Shown: positions 18,122 through 27,478, counted from the stretch's first letter. The stretch: 64,000 nucleotides of DNA from Planctomycetes bacterium syqfu (GCA_020974905.1 CP087563.1:5208001-5272000), one strand, 5' to 3'. The notes: generated by a model from the sequence alone, not told the origin. Numbers and translations are program-made.

Positions 18122-19129
18122 TTAGGGCACGAGAAACGCATCGTTGGTAGAGCGTTGGGTTTCGGTGCCGGTGTAGTTGTCGATGCCTGAGACGGTCCAG
18201 ATGTTATCGCCACGGACGACGGGGTTGCGGGACCATTGGACACTGCCCGAGGCCAGAAGGATGTTCTGTCCCTGGCGGTTGTGGCGCGTGCTCGGCAGGT
18301 TGGGGTCGAAGTCAGCTAAGTGATGCAGGGCTTGGCGGTCCGCGTAGAACAGGGGGTTCTTGTCCGCCAGGACAGCAAGCTGGTGATTCTCGTTGAGCTT
18401 GATGGCTTTGGGGGTGTACTGGTTCTGATAGCTGTAACTCACCGCATTGTACTCAGGCCAGTCGTGCATGTCGCGGGTCAGGTCTTTGGGCGCGTTTTCG
18501 TTGTTGGGACAGCTTAGTGATTGCGGGTTGATGTAGTGCTGCCTTGCCATCAGGTAAAGATTGGCTGAGTTGGACTCGACGTTGCGTTCAGCTTTGCCAC
18601 CGACTTTCCACCATGCCGAGCCGGGACGCGCATCGCCGCGGGGCATGATGCCGTTGTAGTCGTTGGCATAGTGCCCAAGCGCAACGCCCGCTGTCGCCAG
18701 GTTGCTTTCACAGGCAAAACGACGGGCGTCCGAACGGTGACGCGTGAGCATCGGCAGACCAAGCGAGATGGCCATCAACAACATGGCTGCAATGGCTGCA
18801 ACCTCCGGCATAGTGATCGGCAGCGTTGGCAGTCGACGGCGCGACTCGAACATCAGCGATGTCTGTTGATCCTGTTCATATTGATCAATGAATGCCAACG
18901 TGTCATCGACAAGTGATTCGGAGGCCTGCTCGGCAGACCAATCGTTGAGATGGCTGAGCATGTCATCGACCACCTGCTCATCGGTGTCCTGGTCCGGACG
19001 CACGCCCACGGAGTGCAGATCCAGCCACTGGTCGATGGCATCATCAAGCCTCGGATCGTTGGCGTCAGGTTGTTTGGGTTGCTCGGTCATCTTCAATTTA
19101 GCCGCATCATTGGTTGATGCGCTACTCAA
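18122..19129 (-). CDS. membrane protein: anti-sigma-like N-terminus fused to a pseudopilin-like (DUF1559-type) exported domain
   Basis: The 335-residue protein has an acidic cytoplasmic N-terminal region (residues about 1-95), one membrane helix (MPEVAAIAAMLLMAISLGLPML) and an exported part. The exported part shows RRFACESNLATAGVALGHYANDYNGIMP, LSCPNN and HNRQGQNILLASGSVQWSRNPVVRGDNIWT, the pattern of planctomycete pseudopilin-like/DUF1559 proteins (Cys pair and an H-x-G-Q-N-x-L-x-x-G-x-V-x-W motif). It follows the ECF sigma gene by 49 bases on the same strand, so it is most likely its membrane-bound partner. A TTG start at 19129 is supported by AGGTGAACAATA; the ATG at 19090 is an alternative. 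Confidence 0.75.
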   Translation of the reverse strand: MSSASTNDAAKLKMTEQPKQPDANDPRLDDAIDQWLDLHSVGVRPDQDTDEQVVDDMLSHLNDWSAEQASESLVDDTLAFIDQYEQDQQTSLMFESRRRLPTLPITMPEVAAIAAMLLMAISLGLPMLTRHRSDARRFACESNLATAGVALGHYANDYNGIMPRGDARPGSAWWKVGGKAERNVESNSANLYLMARQHYINPQSLSCPNNENAPKDLTRDMHDWPEYNAVSYSYQNQYTPKAIKLNENHQLAVLADKNPLFYADRQALHHLADFDPNLPSTRHNRQGQNILLASGSVQWSRNPVVRGDNIWTVSGIDNYTGTETQRSTNDAFLVP

Positions 19130-19178
19130 TATTGTTCACCTGTTCGTACATCACAACGGATGCTGCAAACGGGTGAGG

Positions 19179-19820
19179 TTAACTTTCATACGTGGAAGCG
19201 AACGTCTGTTTCCACTGTTTGGCAAAGTTTGCAACCGCAGCATGCAGACGGCTCTTGACCGTCCCCAGCGGTACGTCCAGCGCCTCAGCCATGTCCTTGT
19301 AGGCCAACTGATGAAAGTAGGCCAGGACGAGGACCTCGCGCTGGTGTTGCGGCAGGTTGTCAATGACCTGCCGAACCCTGTCACGTTTTTCCTGGTCGCT
19401 CAGTGATTCGTCGGGCTGAACCGTCTGGGCCTGCATCAGGTCCACGAAGGTCGCACCCGAACCACTGCCACCGCTTCCGGGACTTCCGGGGGTGGGGGCA
19501 TCCAGGGACACATTGTTGTGCCGCTTATTCCTACGCAGGTAGTCCCGTGCTTTGTTCGCCGCAATTGTAAAAAGCCACGGTTTTAATTGTCGATCGGTCT
19601 CAAATCGCTCTGCACGAAGGTGAATTTGCAGAAATGTTTCCTGAAAAACGTCTTCGGCTGCCGCTTTGGAGCCTAAAAAGCGATACAAGAACGCAAAAAG
19701 TTCCTGGCGATACCGTTTGAGCAGGGCGGTAAAGGCCCCACGGTCACCTTCACAGTACCGCGCGATGAGATGCTCATCGGTCAACTGTTCGTAATCCGGG
19801 CTGTGGGCAGGGCGATTCAT
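19179..19820 (-). CDS. ECF sigma factor
   Basis: The 213-residue protein has sigma region 2 (residues about 30-100: FLYRFLGSKAAAEDVFQETFLQIHL and KPWLFTIAANKARDYLRR) and region 4 (about 150-205: LPQHQREVLVLAYFHQLAYKDMAEALDVPLGTVKSRLHAAVANF). They are separated by a Gly/Ser/Pro-rich linker. There is no C-terminal extension. It directs RNA polymerase to a dedicated promoter set and is most likely held by the membrane protein encoded 49 bases downstream, in the common sigma/anti-sigma operon order. A closely related group in planctomycetes is widely expanded. The targets are not evident here. Confidence 0.9.
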   Translation of the reverse strand: MNRPAHSPDYEQLTDEHLIARYCEGDRGAFTALLKRYRQELFAFLYRFLGSKAAAEDVFQETFLQIHLRAERFETDRQLKPWLFTIAANKARDYLRRNKRHNNVSLDAPTPGSPGSGGSGSGATFVDLMQAQTVQPDESLSDQEKRDRVRQVIDNLPQHQREVLVLAYFHQLAYKDMAEALDVPLGTVKSRLHAAVANFAKQWKQTFASTYES

Positions 19821-19984
19821 GTACCCAGATTCTAGCTTACAGGTTCGCTGAAGGCTAAAGAAGACGCAAAGTTATAGCCTTTTGAAGATCCTATTGAATA
19901 GGTATCAATGTCGCTTACGAGGTACCCGCAGGAATCCTTCGGCTTTCAGCGGGTGACTTATGTTGATGTACAGGTGTTAAATAA

Positions 19985-20017
19985 AAACGCGTATCGAAGT
20001 GGCTCCGATACGCGTTT
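19985..20017 (-). terminator. rho-independent terminator of the PilZ gene
   Basis: AAACGCGTATCG pairs with CGATACGCGTTT. On the minus strand a T-run follows, 31 bases after the PilZ-domain stop codon. Confidence 0.88.
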
Positions 20018-20047
20018 GAAGCTCATATTATTGATACAACATTTGTT

Positions 20048-20518
20048 TTACATTTCACCCGGATCGACAAAGGTCGTTTCGTCAAGCAATTCCGCTGGTG
20101 CGTCGGCTGTGGTTTCAGCCACCATGGAGGGATTGACGCCCAACTGATAAAGCAGGCCACTGTCGGAACAGAATTGGCCACCGATCAGGTACACATCATC
20201 GCTGATGGTGCGGCTATGACGAACGATCAGACCCATATGGCCGATCACGAATCCATGTTGGAGAAAGCTGATTTGCCAGAGACTGTCTGATTCGAGTTGG
20301 TCGGTGCAGACGAATCCGATACCACCGCGTCCGATATCTCGGAGCATGATGGGAATGGGTGATTCGTTGGTATGGCTGCGGTCCATACGGATCAACTCAG
20401 CATCAGCTCGAACGACAAAACGCTGGAACTGACGTTTACCCTCACAGCGTGCGGGATTTCGCAGATCTTCCAGTCTGTTGAGCTCATCCAAAAGTTGTTG
20501 GGCTTCTGCTTTTGCCAC
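20048..20518 (-). CDS. PilZ-domain protein (putative c-di-GMP receptor)
   Basis: The 156-residue protein has a short helical N-terminus and a PilZ domain. RQFQR gives the R-x3-R motif (residues about 29-33), and DIGRGGIGF gives the D/N-x-S/G-x-x-G motif about 30 residues later, followed by a beta strand set GFVIGHMGLIVRHSRTISDDVYLIGGQF. These motifs bind cyclic di-GMP in characterised relatives. A GTG at 20518 follows CAGGAG at a suitable distance. The frame continues upstream to 20635 but that start has no ribosome-binding site. It is transcribed alone, with a terminator after it. The target function is unknown; motility and exopolysaccharide control are usual for the family. Confidence 0.75.
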   Translation of the reverse strand: MAKAEAQQLLDELNRLEDLRNPARCEGKRQFQRFVVRADAELIRMDRSHTNESPIPIMLRDIGRGGIGFVCTDQLESDSLWQISFLQHGFVIGHMGLIVRHSRTISDDVYLIGGQFCSDSGLLYQLGVNPSMVAETTADAPAELLDETTFVDPGEM

Positions 20519-20765
20519 GGTACTTCTACTCCTGCCTGATTCCCGGAAAACGAACGACTCATCCAGTTTCAGAGCATTTGGTGCCTTTGGACCCTGTCTA
20601 ACGGTATCGACCAGCTTGAAGTAGGACTTGATCAATTGTTGTTATAAATCGTTTTTCCGATGAATTGAAGGTTATTTCATACTTGCGAAAAAGCTGGCGA
20701 ACCTTAGCATGTGATACGTCGCGGAACATCTCGTTTCGCGCTAACCTCAGACTGGAGATAGACCC

Positions 20766-21911
20766 TTGCGCGATCAACGCTTAGAAAAACTGGCCAAGAC
20801 CATTGTTCAATATTCCACAGCCGTCAAGCCCGGCCAACTGGTTCGCATCAGCGGTGATCCGGTGGCCGTTCCGCTCATCGAAGCCATCTATGAACAGGTT
20901 CTCATCGCTGGGGCTCATCCCCAGGTCCGCTGCATGCCTGACTCTTTGCAGGAGATCTTTTTCAAGCATGCCAATAAAGAACAATTACAATATGTCAGCC
21001 CGCTTTCCAAACACGAATTTGAAACCATCGATGTCAACATCGGCATCTGGGCCGAAACCAACACCAAGGCACTGACCAATGTCGACCCCAAGCGACAGGG
21101 CATGGCCTCGGCAGCCCGCCGGGACATCATGTCCACCTTCATGCGTCGCGCCGCAGACGGCACACTCCACTGGTGTGGCACGCTCTTCCCCACCCTCGCA
21201 TCCGCACAAGACGCCGAAATGGGCTTGGCAGACTACTGCGATTTTGTCTTCAATGCCGGACATATGGATAAGGACGACCCCGTCGCAGCTTGGCGACAAA
21301 TCGAGGAAACCCAGCAACGCGTCGTCGACTATCTCACCGGTAAGAAAGAAGTCCACTTCCAGACCGCCAACGGCACGGACCTCACCGTCAATGTCGAAGG
21401 CATGTCATGGATCAACTGCTGCGGACATGAAAACTTCCCCGACGGTGAAGTCTTCACCGGCCCGAATCTCAACGCAGCTGACGGCGGCGTCAACGGTATC
21501 GTTCGCTACTCCTTCCCCGCGGTCCACAACGGTCGCGAAGTCCACGACATCGAACTGACCTTCGACAAGGGCAAAGTCGTCAAAGCCAAGGCCAGTAAAA
21601 ACGAAGCCTTCCTGCGTGACATGCTCGACCAGGACGAAGGCGCCCGCTTCGTCGGTGAAGTGGCGATCGGCACCAACTACAACATCCAGCAATACACCAA
21701 AAACACCTTGTTCGACGAGAAAATCGGTGGCACCTTCCACCTGGCAGTCGGTTCAGGCTATCCTGAAACCGGCAACATGAACACCTCCGGACTCCACTGG
21801 GACATGGTCTGCGATCTCCGCAAAGAATGCGGCGGCGGCACCATCACCGTCGACGGCGAAGTCATCTCCCAGGACGGCCAATTCGTCTTCGACGGCTGGC
21901 CCGGCAAGTGA
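20766..21911 (+). CDS. M29-family aminopeptidase
   Basis: The 381-residue protein is a thermophilic-type (AmpS/AmpT, MEROPS M29) metallo-aminopeptidase. Visible metal-site segments are GEVFTGPN-like DGEVFTGP (residues about 225-232), ARFVGEVAIGTNYNIQQYT (Glu), FDEKIGGTFHLAVGSGYPETG and TSGLHWDMVCDL (His-Trp-Asp). These match the ligand set of the family, which removes N-terminal residues from peptides in the cytoplasm. The start is TTG at 20766, preceded by GGAG. Length is normal (about 370-410). It is monocistronic, and a fold-back element follows in the 3' gap. Confidence 0.9.
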   Translation: MRDQRLEKLAKTIVQYSTAVKPGQLVRISGDPVAVPLIEAIYEQVLIAGAHPQVRCMPDSLQEIFFKHANKEQLQYVSPLSKHEFETIDVNIGIWAETNTKALTNVDPKRQGMASAARRDIMSTFMRRAADGTLHWCGTLFPTLASAQDAEMGLADYCDFVFNAGHMDKDDPVAAWRQIEETQQRVVDYLTGKKEVHFQTANGTDLTVNVEGMSWINCCGHENFPDGEVFTGPNLNAADGGVNGIVRYSFPAVHNGREVHDIELTFDKGKVVKAKASKNEAFLRDMLDQDEGARFVGEVAIGTNYNIQQYTKNTLFDEKIGGTFHLAVGSGYPETGNMNTSGLHWDMVCDLRKECGGGTITVDGEVISQDGQFVFDGWPGK

Positions 21912-21917
21912 GTTAAT

Positions 21918-22161
21918 CAAGGCAATATAACCGCAGAGGCGCAGAGGACGCAGAGTTCAAACAGGATGTTTATTCTTCTTTTGATTCAGGCGAACCGCGT
22001 CGTGTCGACGCGGGATTGAGCGAAGCTCAAATACTGTTTGATGATGTCACTTGAATTTCGACTTCGTCGAATCCCGCGGTGACACACCGCGGCTCGCCTG
22101 AATTGCATTGTTCGCTCTTAACTCTGAGTGCTCTGCGTCTCTGCGGTAAAAAATTGCCTTG
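21918..22161. repeat. long nested fold-back element with phased CGCAGAG repeats
   Basis: The left arm carries CCGCAGAG-GCGCAGAG-GACGCAGAG and the right arm carries its reverse complement. CAAGGCAAT and ATTGCCTTG close the ends. A second inverted pair lies inside (AGGCGAACCGCG... and ...CGCGGCTCGCCT). It fills the 352-base gap before the glucokinase gene, and no other gene is visible there. Confidence 0.8.
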
Positions 22162-22263
22162 GCAAAAATCGCACAATATTCAACACGCTCACGGACATTG
22201 GATTGACATTCAGTGTCCGTTTTCTATCATTGAATTATTATTTAATTCAATGAAGTATTAACT

Positions 22264-23238
22264 ATGACCTATTTCCTTGGCATTGATCTCGGTGGAACCA
22301 ACATTAAAACCGGTGTCGTGGACGACAACGGGGCGGTGGTTTCGAAACATTCACAGCCCACGGAGGGTAAATATGGTGCGGACCGTGTGCTTAAAAACAT
22401 GGTTGATGCTGCCCAAACCGTGGTGGATGCTGCTGAGTTAACGCTCAAGGACATCGCCTACATCGGGATCGGCAGCCCGGGTCCGGTGGATGCTGAGAAC
22501 GGCATTGTCATTTCCTCGCCTAACATCTCCGGCTGGTCGAACTATCCGATGCGTAACCTCATCGCTGAGGCATTGGGGCGACCGACGGTTTTAGCCAATG
22601 ATGCCAACGCTGCAGCATTCGGTGAGTTCTGGGTGGGTGCAGGTGCCTCGCCGGATATCCAGAACCTGGTCATGCTCACGCTGGGGACCGGTGTTGGCGG
22701 TGGCGTCATTGTCAACGGTCAGATTATCAGCGGTACCTGTGGCTATGCAGCGGAAATCGGGCACATGATTGTCCAACCTGATGGCCGGGAATGCGGCTGC
22801 GGCCAAAAGGGTTGCCTGGAGACTTATGCTTCGGCATCACGCACCGCGGTCCGTGCTTGTGAGATGCTTGCCAAGGGGCAAAAATCGTCATTACAGACTA
22901 TCTATAAGTCCGACCCACAACAGATTACGGCCAAGGCAATTTTCGATGCGGCAGCAGACGGCGATGAACTGTCTAACGAAGTGATTGATCAGACAGCGTA
23001 TTATCTGGCGCTGGCCTGTATCAGTCTGACGCGCGTGCTTGACCCGCAGATGTTCGTCTTTGCCGGGGGCATGGCTTTGGCGGGAGATGCGCTTTTATCC
23101 CGTATTCAACAGCATTTTGAATCACAGAACTGGCATGCGGCCCCCAATGCCGTCACACTGGAGATTGCCCAGCTGGGTAATGACGCAGGACTTATCGGTG
23201 CTGCCGCCATTGCCTGGGATGCCAATCGTAACGATTAA
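22264..23238 (+). CDS. glk: ROK-family glucokinase
   Basis: The 324-residue protein has the ATP-binding GIDLGGTNIKTGVVD at residues 6-20, the substrate and second phosphate segment LTLGTGVGGGVIVNG (about 140-154), and the ROK zinc motif ECGCGQKGCLETYAS with Cys-x-Cys-Gly-x2-Gly-Cys-x-Glu (about 178-190), plus the EIGH general base region. This set is typical of bacterial glucokinases of the ROK family that phosphorylate glucose to glucose-6-phosphate in the cytoplasm. N-acetyl-sugar kinases share the fold, so the exact sugar is likely but not certain. It precedes a sigma-70 gene by 130 bases on the same strand. Confidence 0.88.
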   Translation: MTYFLGIDLGGTNIKTGVVDDNGAVVSKHSQPTEGKYGADRVLKNMVDAAQTVVDAAELTLKDIAYIGIGSPGPVDAENGIVISSPNISGWSNYPMRNLIAEALGRPTVLANDANAAAFGEFWVGAGASPDIQNLVMLTLGTGVGGGVIVNGQIISGTCGYAAEIGHMIVQPDGRECGCGQKGCLETYASASRTAVRACEMLAKGQKSSLQTIYKSDPQQITAKAIFDAAADGDELSNEVIDQTAYYLALACISLTRVLDPQMFVFAGGMALAGDALLSRIQQHFESQNWHAAPNAVTLEIAQLGNDAGLIGAAAIAWDANRND

Positions 23239-23371
23239 ACGGGCCTGATCTGCAGGCTTGGTCCTGTATTTACCCCATCAGTCTTAAGACGCCTTTGAAA
23301 CCAACCGACTTTAAGAGTGAGTCGTGACACTGTGTCGCGGTTCACCGACCGGCATTTCCCGGGAAGATCGG

Positions 23372-24367
23372 ATGGTTTTCATGGCCCCACGCGGAGTCAA
23401 AAGCAATCTAGAGCTTTACCTGAAGCAGATCGACGAATCACCGTTGCTCACTGCTCAGGAGGAGCGCGATCTTTGCTGGAAGATCATCAATGAGAACTGC
23501 CCGTTTTCACGTGATCGGATGATTCGGTCGAACCTGCGTCTGGTGGTCAACATTGCCAAGCGTTATTCGAATCGTGGCCTGCCGCTTCATGACTTGATTG
23601 AAGAGGGGAATCTCGGTTTGATGCGTGCGGTTGAAGCGTTTGATCCGGATCAGGGTGCTCGTTTTTCGACCTATGCTTCATGGTGGATCAAGCAGGCCAT
23701 CAAGCGTGCTTTAATCAATGCGGTTCAGCCGGTGCATATCCCTGCATACATGGTTGAATTGATCTCCAAGTGGAAGCGTAAGAGTCGTGAACTTGAAGAA
23801 GAACTCGGTCATCCCCCGACCAACGAGGAGTTGGCCAAGGCTCTGGATATCCCGCCGCGCAAGATGCGGATGATCAAGAAAGCCATCAGTGCTTTCCAAC
23901 GTCCCGCCCAAACCGAAGCGCGTAACGAAGACGAAAGCGTTGCCATCGCTGAGATTCTCCAGGACCCCAAGACCCCGCAGCCTGAGGAAAACGTCTTTAA
24001 GAAAGATGATCTGAATACGATTCGTCATTTGCTTGATACGATCGACGAACGTGAAGCCACCATCCTGCGTCTGCGTTACGGTCTTGATGGCCAGGAACCG
24101 CTGACACTCAAGGAGATCGGCAAGGAAATCGGTTTGACCCGCGAACGCGTCCGTCAATTGGAAATTGAAGCGCTCGATCGGTTGCAAAAACGTCTTTCCA
24201 GCGATCGACCACTCAGCGACCCACTCTATGCCACCGGCAAGCGTACCCGTCGCAAACGCCAATCTCGTCTCAAAACCCCTGCAAACGGCACAAATCAGAG
24301 CGTCGAAGACCTCGAAGATGCCATTGACGACATCGAATCCGACGATGTGCTGATCAACGAAAGCTGA
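23372..24367 (+). CDS. RpoD-type (group 1/2) sigma-70 factor
   Basis: The protein (331 residues from the ATG at 23372) has region 1.2 (NLELYLKQIDESPLLTAQEE), region 2 (NLRLVVNIAKRYSNRGLPLHDLIEEGNLGLMRAVEAFDPDQGARFSTYASWWIKQAIKRAL), region 3 and region 4 (LRLRYGLDGQEPLTLKEIGKEIGLTRERVRQLEIEALDRL). It lacks the region 1.1 and the non-conserved insertion of full-length housekeeping RpoD, so it is probably an alternative group 2 factor; being the primary sigma is possible. A basic, Thr/Asp-rich tail follows region 4. A GTG at 23324 could extend the N-terminus by 16 residues. It is the last gene before the nif island and 380 bases upstream of nifH. Confidence 0.88.
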   Translation: MVFMAPRGVKSNLELYLKQIDESPLLTAQEERDLCWKIINENCPFSRDRMIRSNLRLVVNIAKRYSNRGLPLHDLIEEGNLGLMRAVEAFDPDQGARFSTYASWWIKQAIKRALINAVQPVHIPAYMVELISKWKRKSRELEEELGHPPTNEELAKALDIPPRKMRMIKKAISAFQRPAQTEARNEDESVAIAEILQDPKTPQPEENVFKKDDLNTIRHLLDTIDEREATILRLRYGLDGQEPLTLKEIGKEIGLTRERVRQLEIEALDRLQKRLSSDRPLSDPLYATGKRTRRKRQSRLKTPANGTNQSVEDLEDAIDDIESDDVLINES

Positions 24368-24445
24368 ATCTCTGCGCAGTGGTGTGCAGCGTGCTTAGAC
24401 GCTGTGCAAAAAATCAACTTGCTGATTTACTTTTTATGACAATTC

Positions 24446-24470
24446 TGTCGCGCGCGATTCGACCGTGACA
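24446..24470. promoter_or_regulatory. dyad TGTCGCG...CGTGACA upstream of nifH
   Basis: The imperfect inverted repeat TGTCGCG-N11-CGTGACA lies about 200 bases upstream of the predicted nifH transcription start. It is a weak operator candidate only. Confidence 0.25.
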
Positions 24471-24538
24471 CGAATGTTTCCAACTAGTTGATAGCATGTC
24501 TCAATACCACTTTTTTGAAAAAGTCCACAAGTTTTTTT

Positions 24539-24556
24539 AAAGACATTTTAGTCTTT
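24539..24556. promoter_or_regulatory. candidate nif operator 1 (AAAGAC-N6-GTCTTT)
   Basis: This is a perfect inverted repeat AAAGAC-ATTTTA-GTCTTT, with centre about 126 bases upstream of the predicted nifH start of transcription. That is a normal distance for an upstream activator site of a sigma-54 promoter. The 5' extension TTTAAAGAC is shared with copy 2. Confidence 0.6.
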
Positions 24557-24629
24557 AGTTATTGATTTGTTTTCAAGGACTTACGATTTTTCGAGATCAT
24601 GCCAAGCCCCATAACCATGCGATTTATTT

Positions 24630-24647
24630 AAAGACTTATCTGTCTTT
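24630..24647. promoter_or_regulatory. candidate nif operator 2 (AAAGAC-N6-GTCTTT)
   Basis: This is a second perfect copy, AAAGAC-TTATCT-GTCTTT, 91 bases from the first (centre to centre). Its last base abuts the -24 box of the nifH promoter. In this position a bound protein would block sigma-54 polymerase or contact it directly. Confidence 0.6.
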
Positions 24648-24662
24648 TGGAATGGCCTTTGC
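24648..24662 (+). promoter_or_regulatory. sigma-54 (-24/-12) promoter of nifH
   Basis: TGGAATG-GCCT-TTGC matches the TGGCACG-N4-TTGC consensus with GG and GC exactly ten bases apart. It predicts transcription from about 24674 and a 70-base leader before the nifH ATG. A GAFTGA-containing activator is encoded at the end of the island. Confidence 0.7.
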
Positions 24663-24712
24663 CATAAGGATCAGCGTCGACGCGAAAACAGTCACGCGTC
24701 AGAAAACGTTGA

Positions 24713-25576
<864 letters not shown>

Positions 25577-25593
25577 GTCGAACACACCATCCG

Positions 25594-25638
25594 CATCAGC
25601 ATTCAAGCGTCACGTCCAAGACACCCGCCATGCTGATG
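25594..25638 (+). promoter_or_regulatory. nifH-nifD intergenic stem-loop
   Basis: CATCAGCAT pairs with ATGCTGATG around a 27-base loop without a T-run. It is not a clear terminator. Such stem-loops after nifH in other bacteria stabilise the nifH message, so uneven nifH:nifDK expression is a reasonable inference. Confidence 0.45.
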
Positions 25639-25744
25639 TGAAAACACGCACATACTCTCGTTTTTACGCTGAATTTCAGTGAATCAGATGGGTTTGACCC
25701 CCATACCGCGATTCGTACGACCACGATTTACAGGAGAACCCACC

Positions 25745-27379
25745 GTGGCACCTGACTCCCCTGAACAAGCCGTTGAACTTACCCCGGATGGCACGCTGAC
25801 CAGCGAAGCACTCCGTGAAGAGTTACTCAAAGCTTACCCCAAGAAGTCGCGTCGCAAGCGCGAAAAACAGTTCATTATCAATGAAAAGACCGTCAACGAA
25901 GACGGCACCGTGACGCTCCCGCAGATCGGTGCAAATACACGTACCATCCCAGGCATCCTCACGCAGCGTGGTTGTACCTACGCGGGTTGTAAGGGTGTGA
26001 TTCTGGGTCCGACACGTGACATCGTTAACATCACGCACGGACCCATCGGTTGTGGTTACTACTCATGGCTGACCCGTCGTAACCAGACGTCAGCTCCTTC
26101 CGATGATCATGAAAACTACATGACCTACTGCTTCTCCACCGACATGCAGGATGAAAACATCATCTTCGGCGGTGAAAAGAAACTCGCAGCAGCCATCCAG
26201 GAAGCCTATGACATCTTCCAACCCAAGGCCATTGCCGTCTTCTCGACCTGCCCCGTGGGTCTGATCGGTGACGACGTGCACCAGGTTGCCAAGGACATGA
26301 AAGAAAAACTGGGGATTAACATCTTCGGTTTCTCATGCGAAGGCTACAAGGGTGTGTCCCAGTCTGCTGGTCACCACATCGCCAACAATCAGGTGTTCAA
26401 GCACGTGGTCGGTACCGACAACACGCCTCGCAGCAAGTTCTCGATCAACCTGCTGGGTGAATATAACATCGGTGGTGACGCATTCGTCCTCGAAGACCTG
26501 CTTGAACGCTGCGGCATTGAACTGGTGTCCACCTTCTCAGGTAACAGCACCTATGACCAATTCGCCAACGCTCACATGGCCAATCTCAATGCCGTCATGT
26601 GTCATCGTTCCATCAACTATGTCGCTGACATGATCGAAAAGAAATACGGTACGCCGTGGATCAAGGTCAACTTCATCGGTGCCAAGTCCACCGCCAAGTC
26701 GCTACGTAAGATCGGCGAATACTTCGCGGATGAAAAACTGATGGAACAGATCGAAAAGGTCATCAGCGAAGAATACCCAGCCGTCTTCGAAGCTCAGAAG
26801 CAGTACAAGCCCAAGCTTGAAGGCAAGCGTGTGATGCTCTTCGTCGGTGGTAGCCGTGCTCATCACTATCAGGATCTGTTTGGTGAACTGGGCATGAAGA
26901 CCGTTGCTGCCGGCTACGAATTCGCTCACCGCGATGACTATGAAGGCCGTGACGTCATTCCTGACATCAAGATTGATGCCGACAGCCGCAACATTGAAGA
27001 ACTTCATGTTGATGCGGACCCGGACATGTACGACAGCGACAAGGTCCGCGACAAGTGGGCCAAGGAAGAAAAGGGTTACAGCTTTGCTGAGTACGACGGC
27101 ATGATGACCCAGATGGCTGAAAAGGCCCTGGTCATCGACGATATCAACCACTACGAATCTGAAGAGTTGATCAAGCGCGTCAAGCCGGACCTCTTCTGTG
27201 CAGGCATCAAGGAAAAATACGTCGTCCAGAAGATGGGTGTCCCGTGTAAGCAGCTTCACAGCTACGACTACGGCGGACCCTATGCCGGCTTCCGTGGTGC
27301 CATCGAGTTCTACAAGGACATTGATCGCCTGGTCAACGCCAAGGTCTGGAAGATGATCAAGGCCCCGTGGGACGAGTGA
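25745..27379 (+). CDS. nifD: nitrogenase molybdenum-iron protein alpha chain NifD
   Basis: The 544-residue subunit holds FeMo-cofactor. P-cluster ligands are seen as RGCTYAGCKGV (Cys near 77), GPIGCGYYSW (103) and FSTCPVGLIGDD (169). Cofactor ligands are Cys near 286 in AVMCHRSINYV and His near 505 in KQLHSYDYGGPYAGF. Gln and His of the substrate pocket are in GVSQSAGHHIANN. About 50 extra residues between YEFAHRDDYEGRD and the C-terminal domain are the insertion known from cluster III NifD (Clostridium type). The GTG at 25745 follows CAGGAGAACCCACC and is preferred over an upstream GTG at 25679 that has no ribosome-binding site. VnfD and AnfD are not supported. There is no nifI1/nifI2 between nifH and nifD. 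Confidence 0.97.
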   Translation: MAPDSPEQAVELTPDGTLTSEALREELLKAYPKKSRRKREKQFIINEKTVNEDGTVTLPQIGANTRTIPGILTQRGCTYAGCKGVILGPTRDIVNITHGPIGCGYYSWLTRRNQTSAPSDDHENYMTYCFSTDMQDENIIFGGEKKLAAAIQEAYDIFQPKAIAVFSTCPVGLIGDDVHQVAKDMKEKLGINIFGFSCEGYKGVSQSAGHHIANNQVFKHVVGTDNTPRSKFSINLLGEYNIGGDAFVLEDLLERCGIELVSTFSGNSTYDQFANAHMANLNAVMCHRSINYVADMIEKKYGTPWIKVNFIGAKSTAKSLRKIGEYFADEKLMEQIEKVISEEYPAVFEAQKQYKPKLEGKRVMLFVGGSRAHHYQDLFGELGMKTVAAGYEFAHRDDYEGRDVIPDIKIDADSRNIEELHVDADPDMYDSDKVRDKWAKEEKGYSFAEYDGMMTQMAEKALVIDDINHYESEELIKRVKPDLFCAGIKEKYVVQKMGVPCKQLHSYDYGGPYAGFRGAIEFYKDIDRLVNAKVWKMIKAPWDE

Positions 27380-27386
27380 GTTTTTC

Positions 27387-27478
27387 AGGGAGTAGTGATT
27401 AGGCAGTAGGGAGTGGTCCAAGACAACAACCATTCTCCTGCCTTGAACCTGGTCCCTGGTCGCTAGTCCCTAGTCCCT
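27387..27478. repeat. fold-back of short phased CCCTAGT-type repeats (family E copy 1), nifD-nifK gap
   Basis: The left side AGGGAGTAGTGATTAGG...AGGGAGTGG faces the right side GGTCCCTGGTCGCTAGTCCC TAGTCCCT, roughly as reverse complements. Copies of the same CCCTA-rich phased motif occur at 34296-34547 and 51793-51827. Confidence 0.7.

Noticed and set aside
21918-22161. CRISPR array, because of the repeated CGCAGAG units
   Set aside because: Units are 8-9 bases, without spacers, arranged as inverted arms. No direct repeat-spacer array and no cas genes were seen anywhere in the window.
25679-25744. Upstream GTG/ATG starts for nifD at 25679 and 25688
   Set aside because: No ribosome-binding site, while the GTG at 25745 has CAGGAG at the right distance; the extra 22 residues do not resemble the NifD N-terminus.
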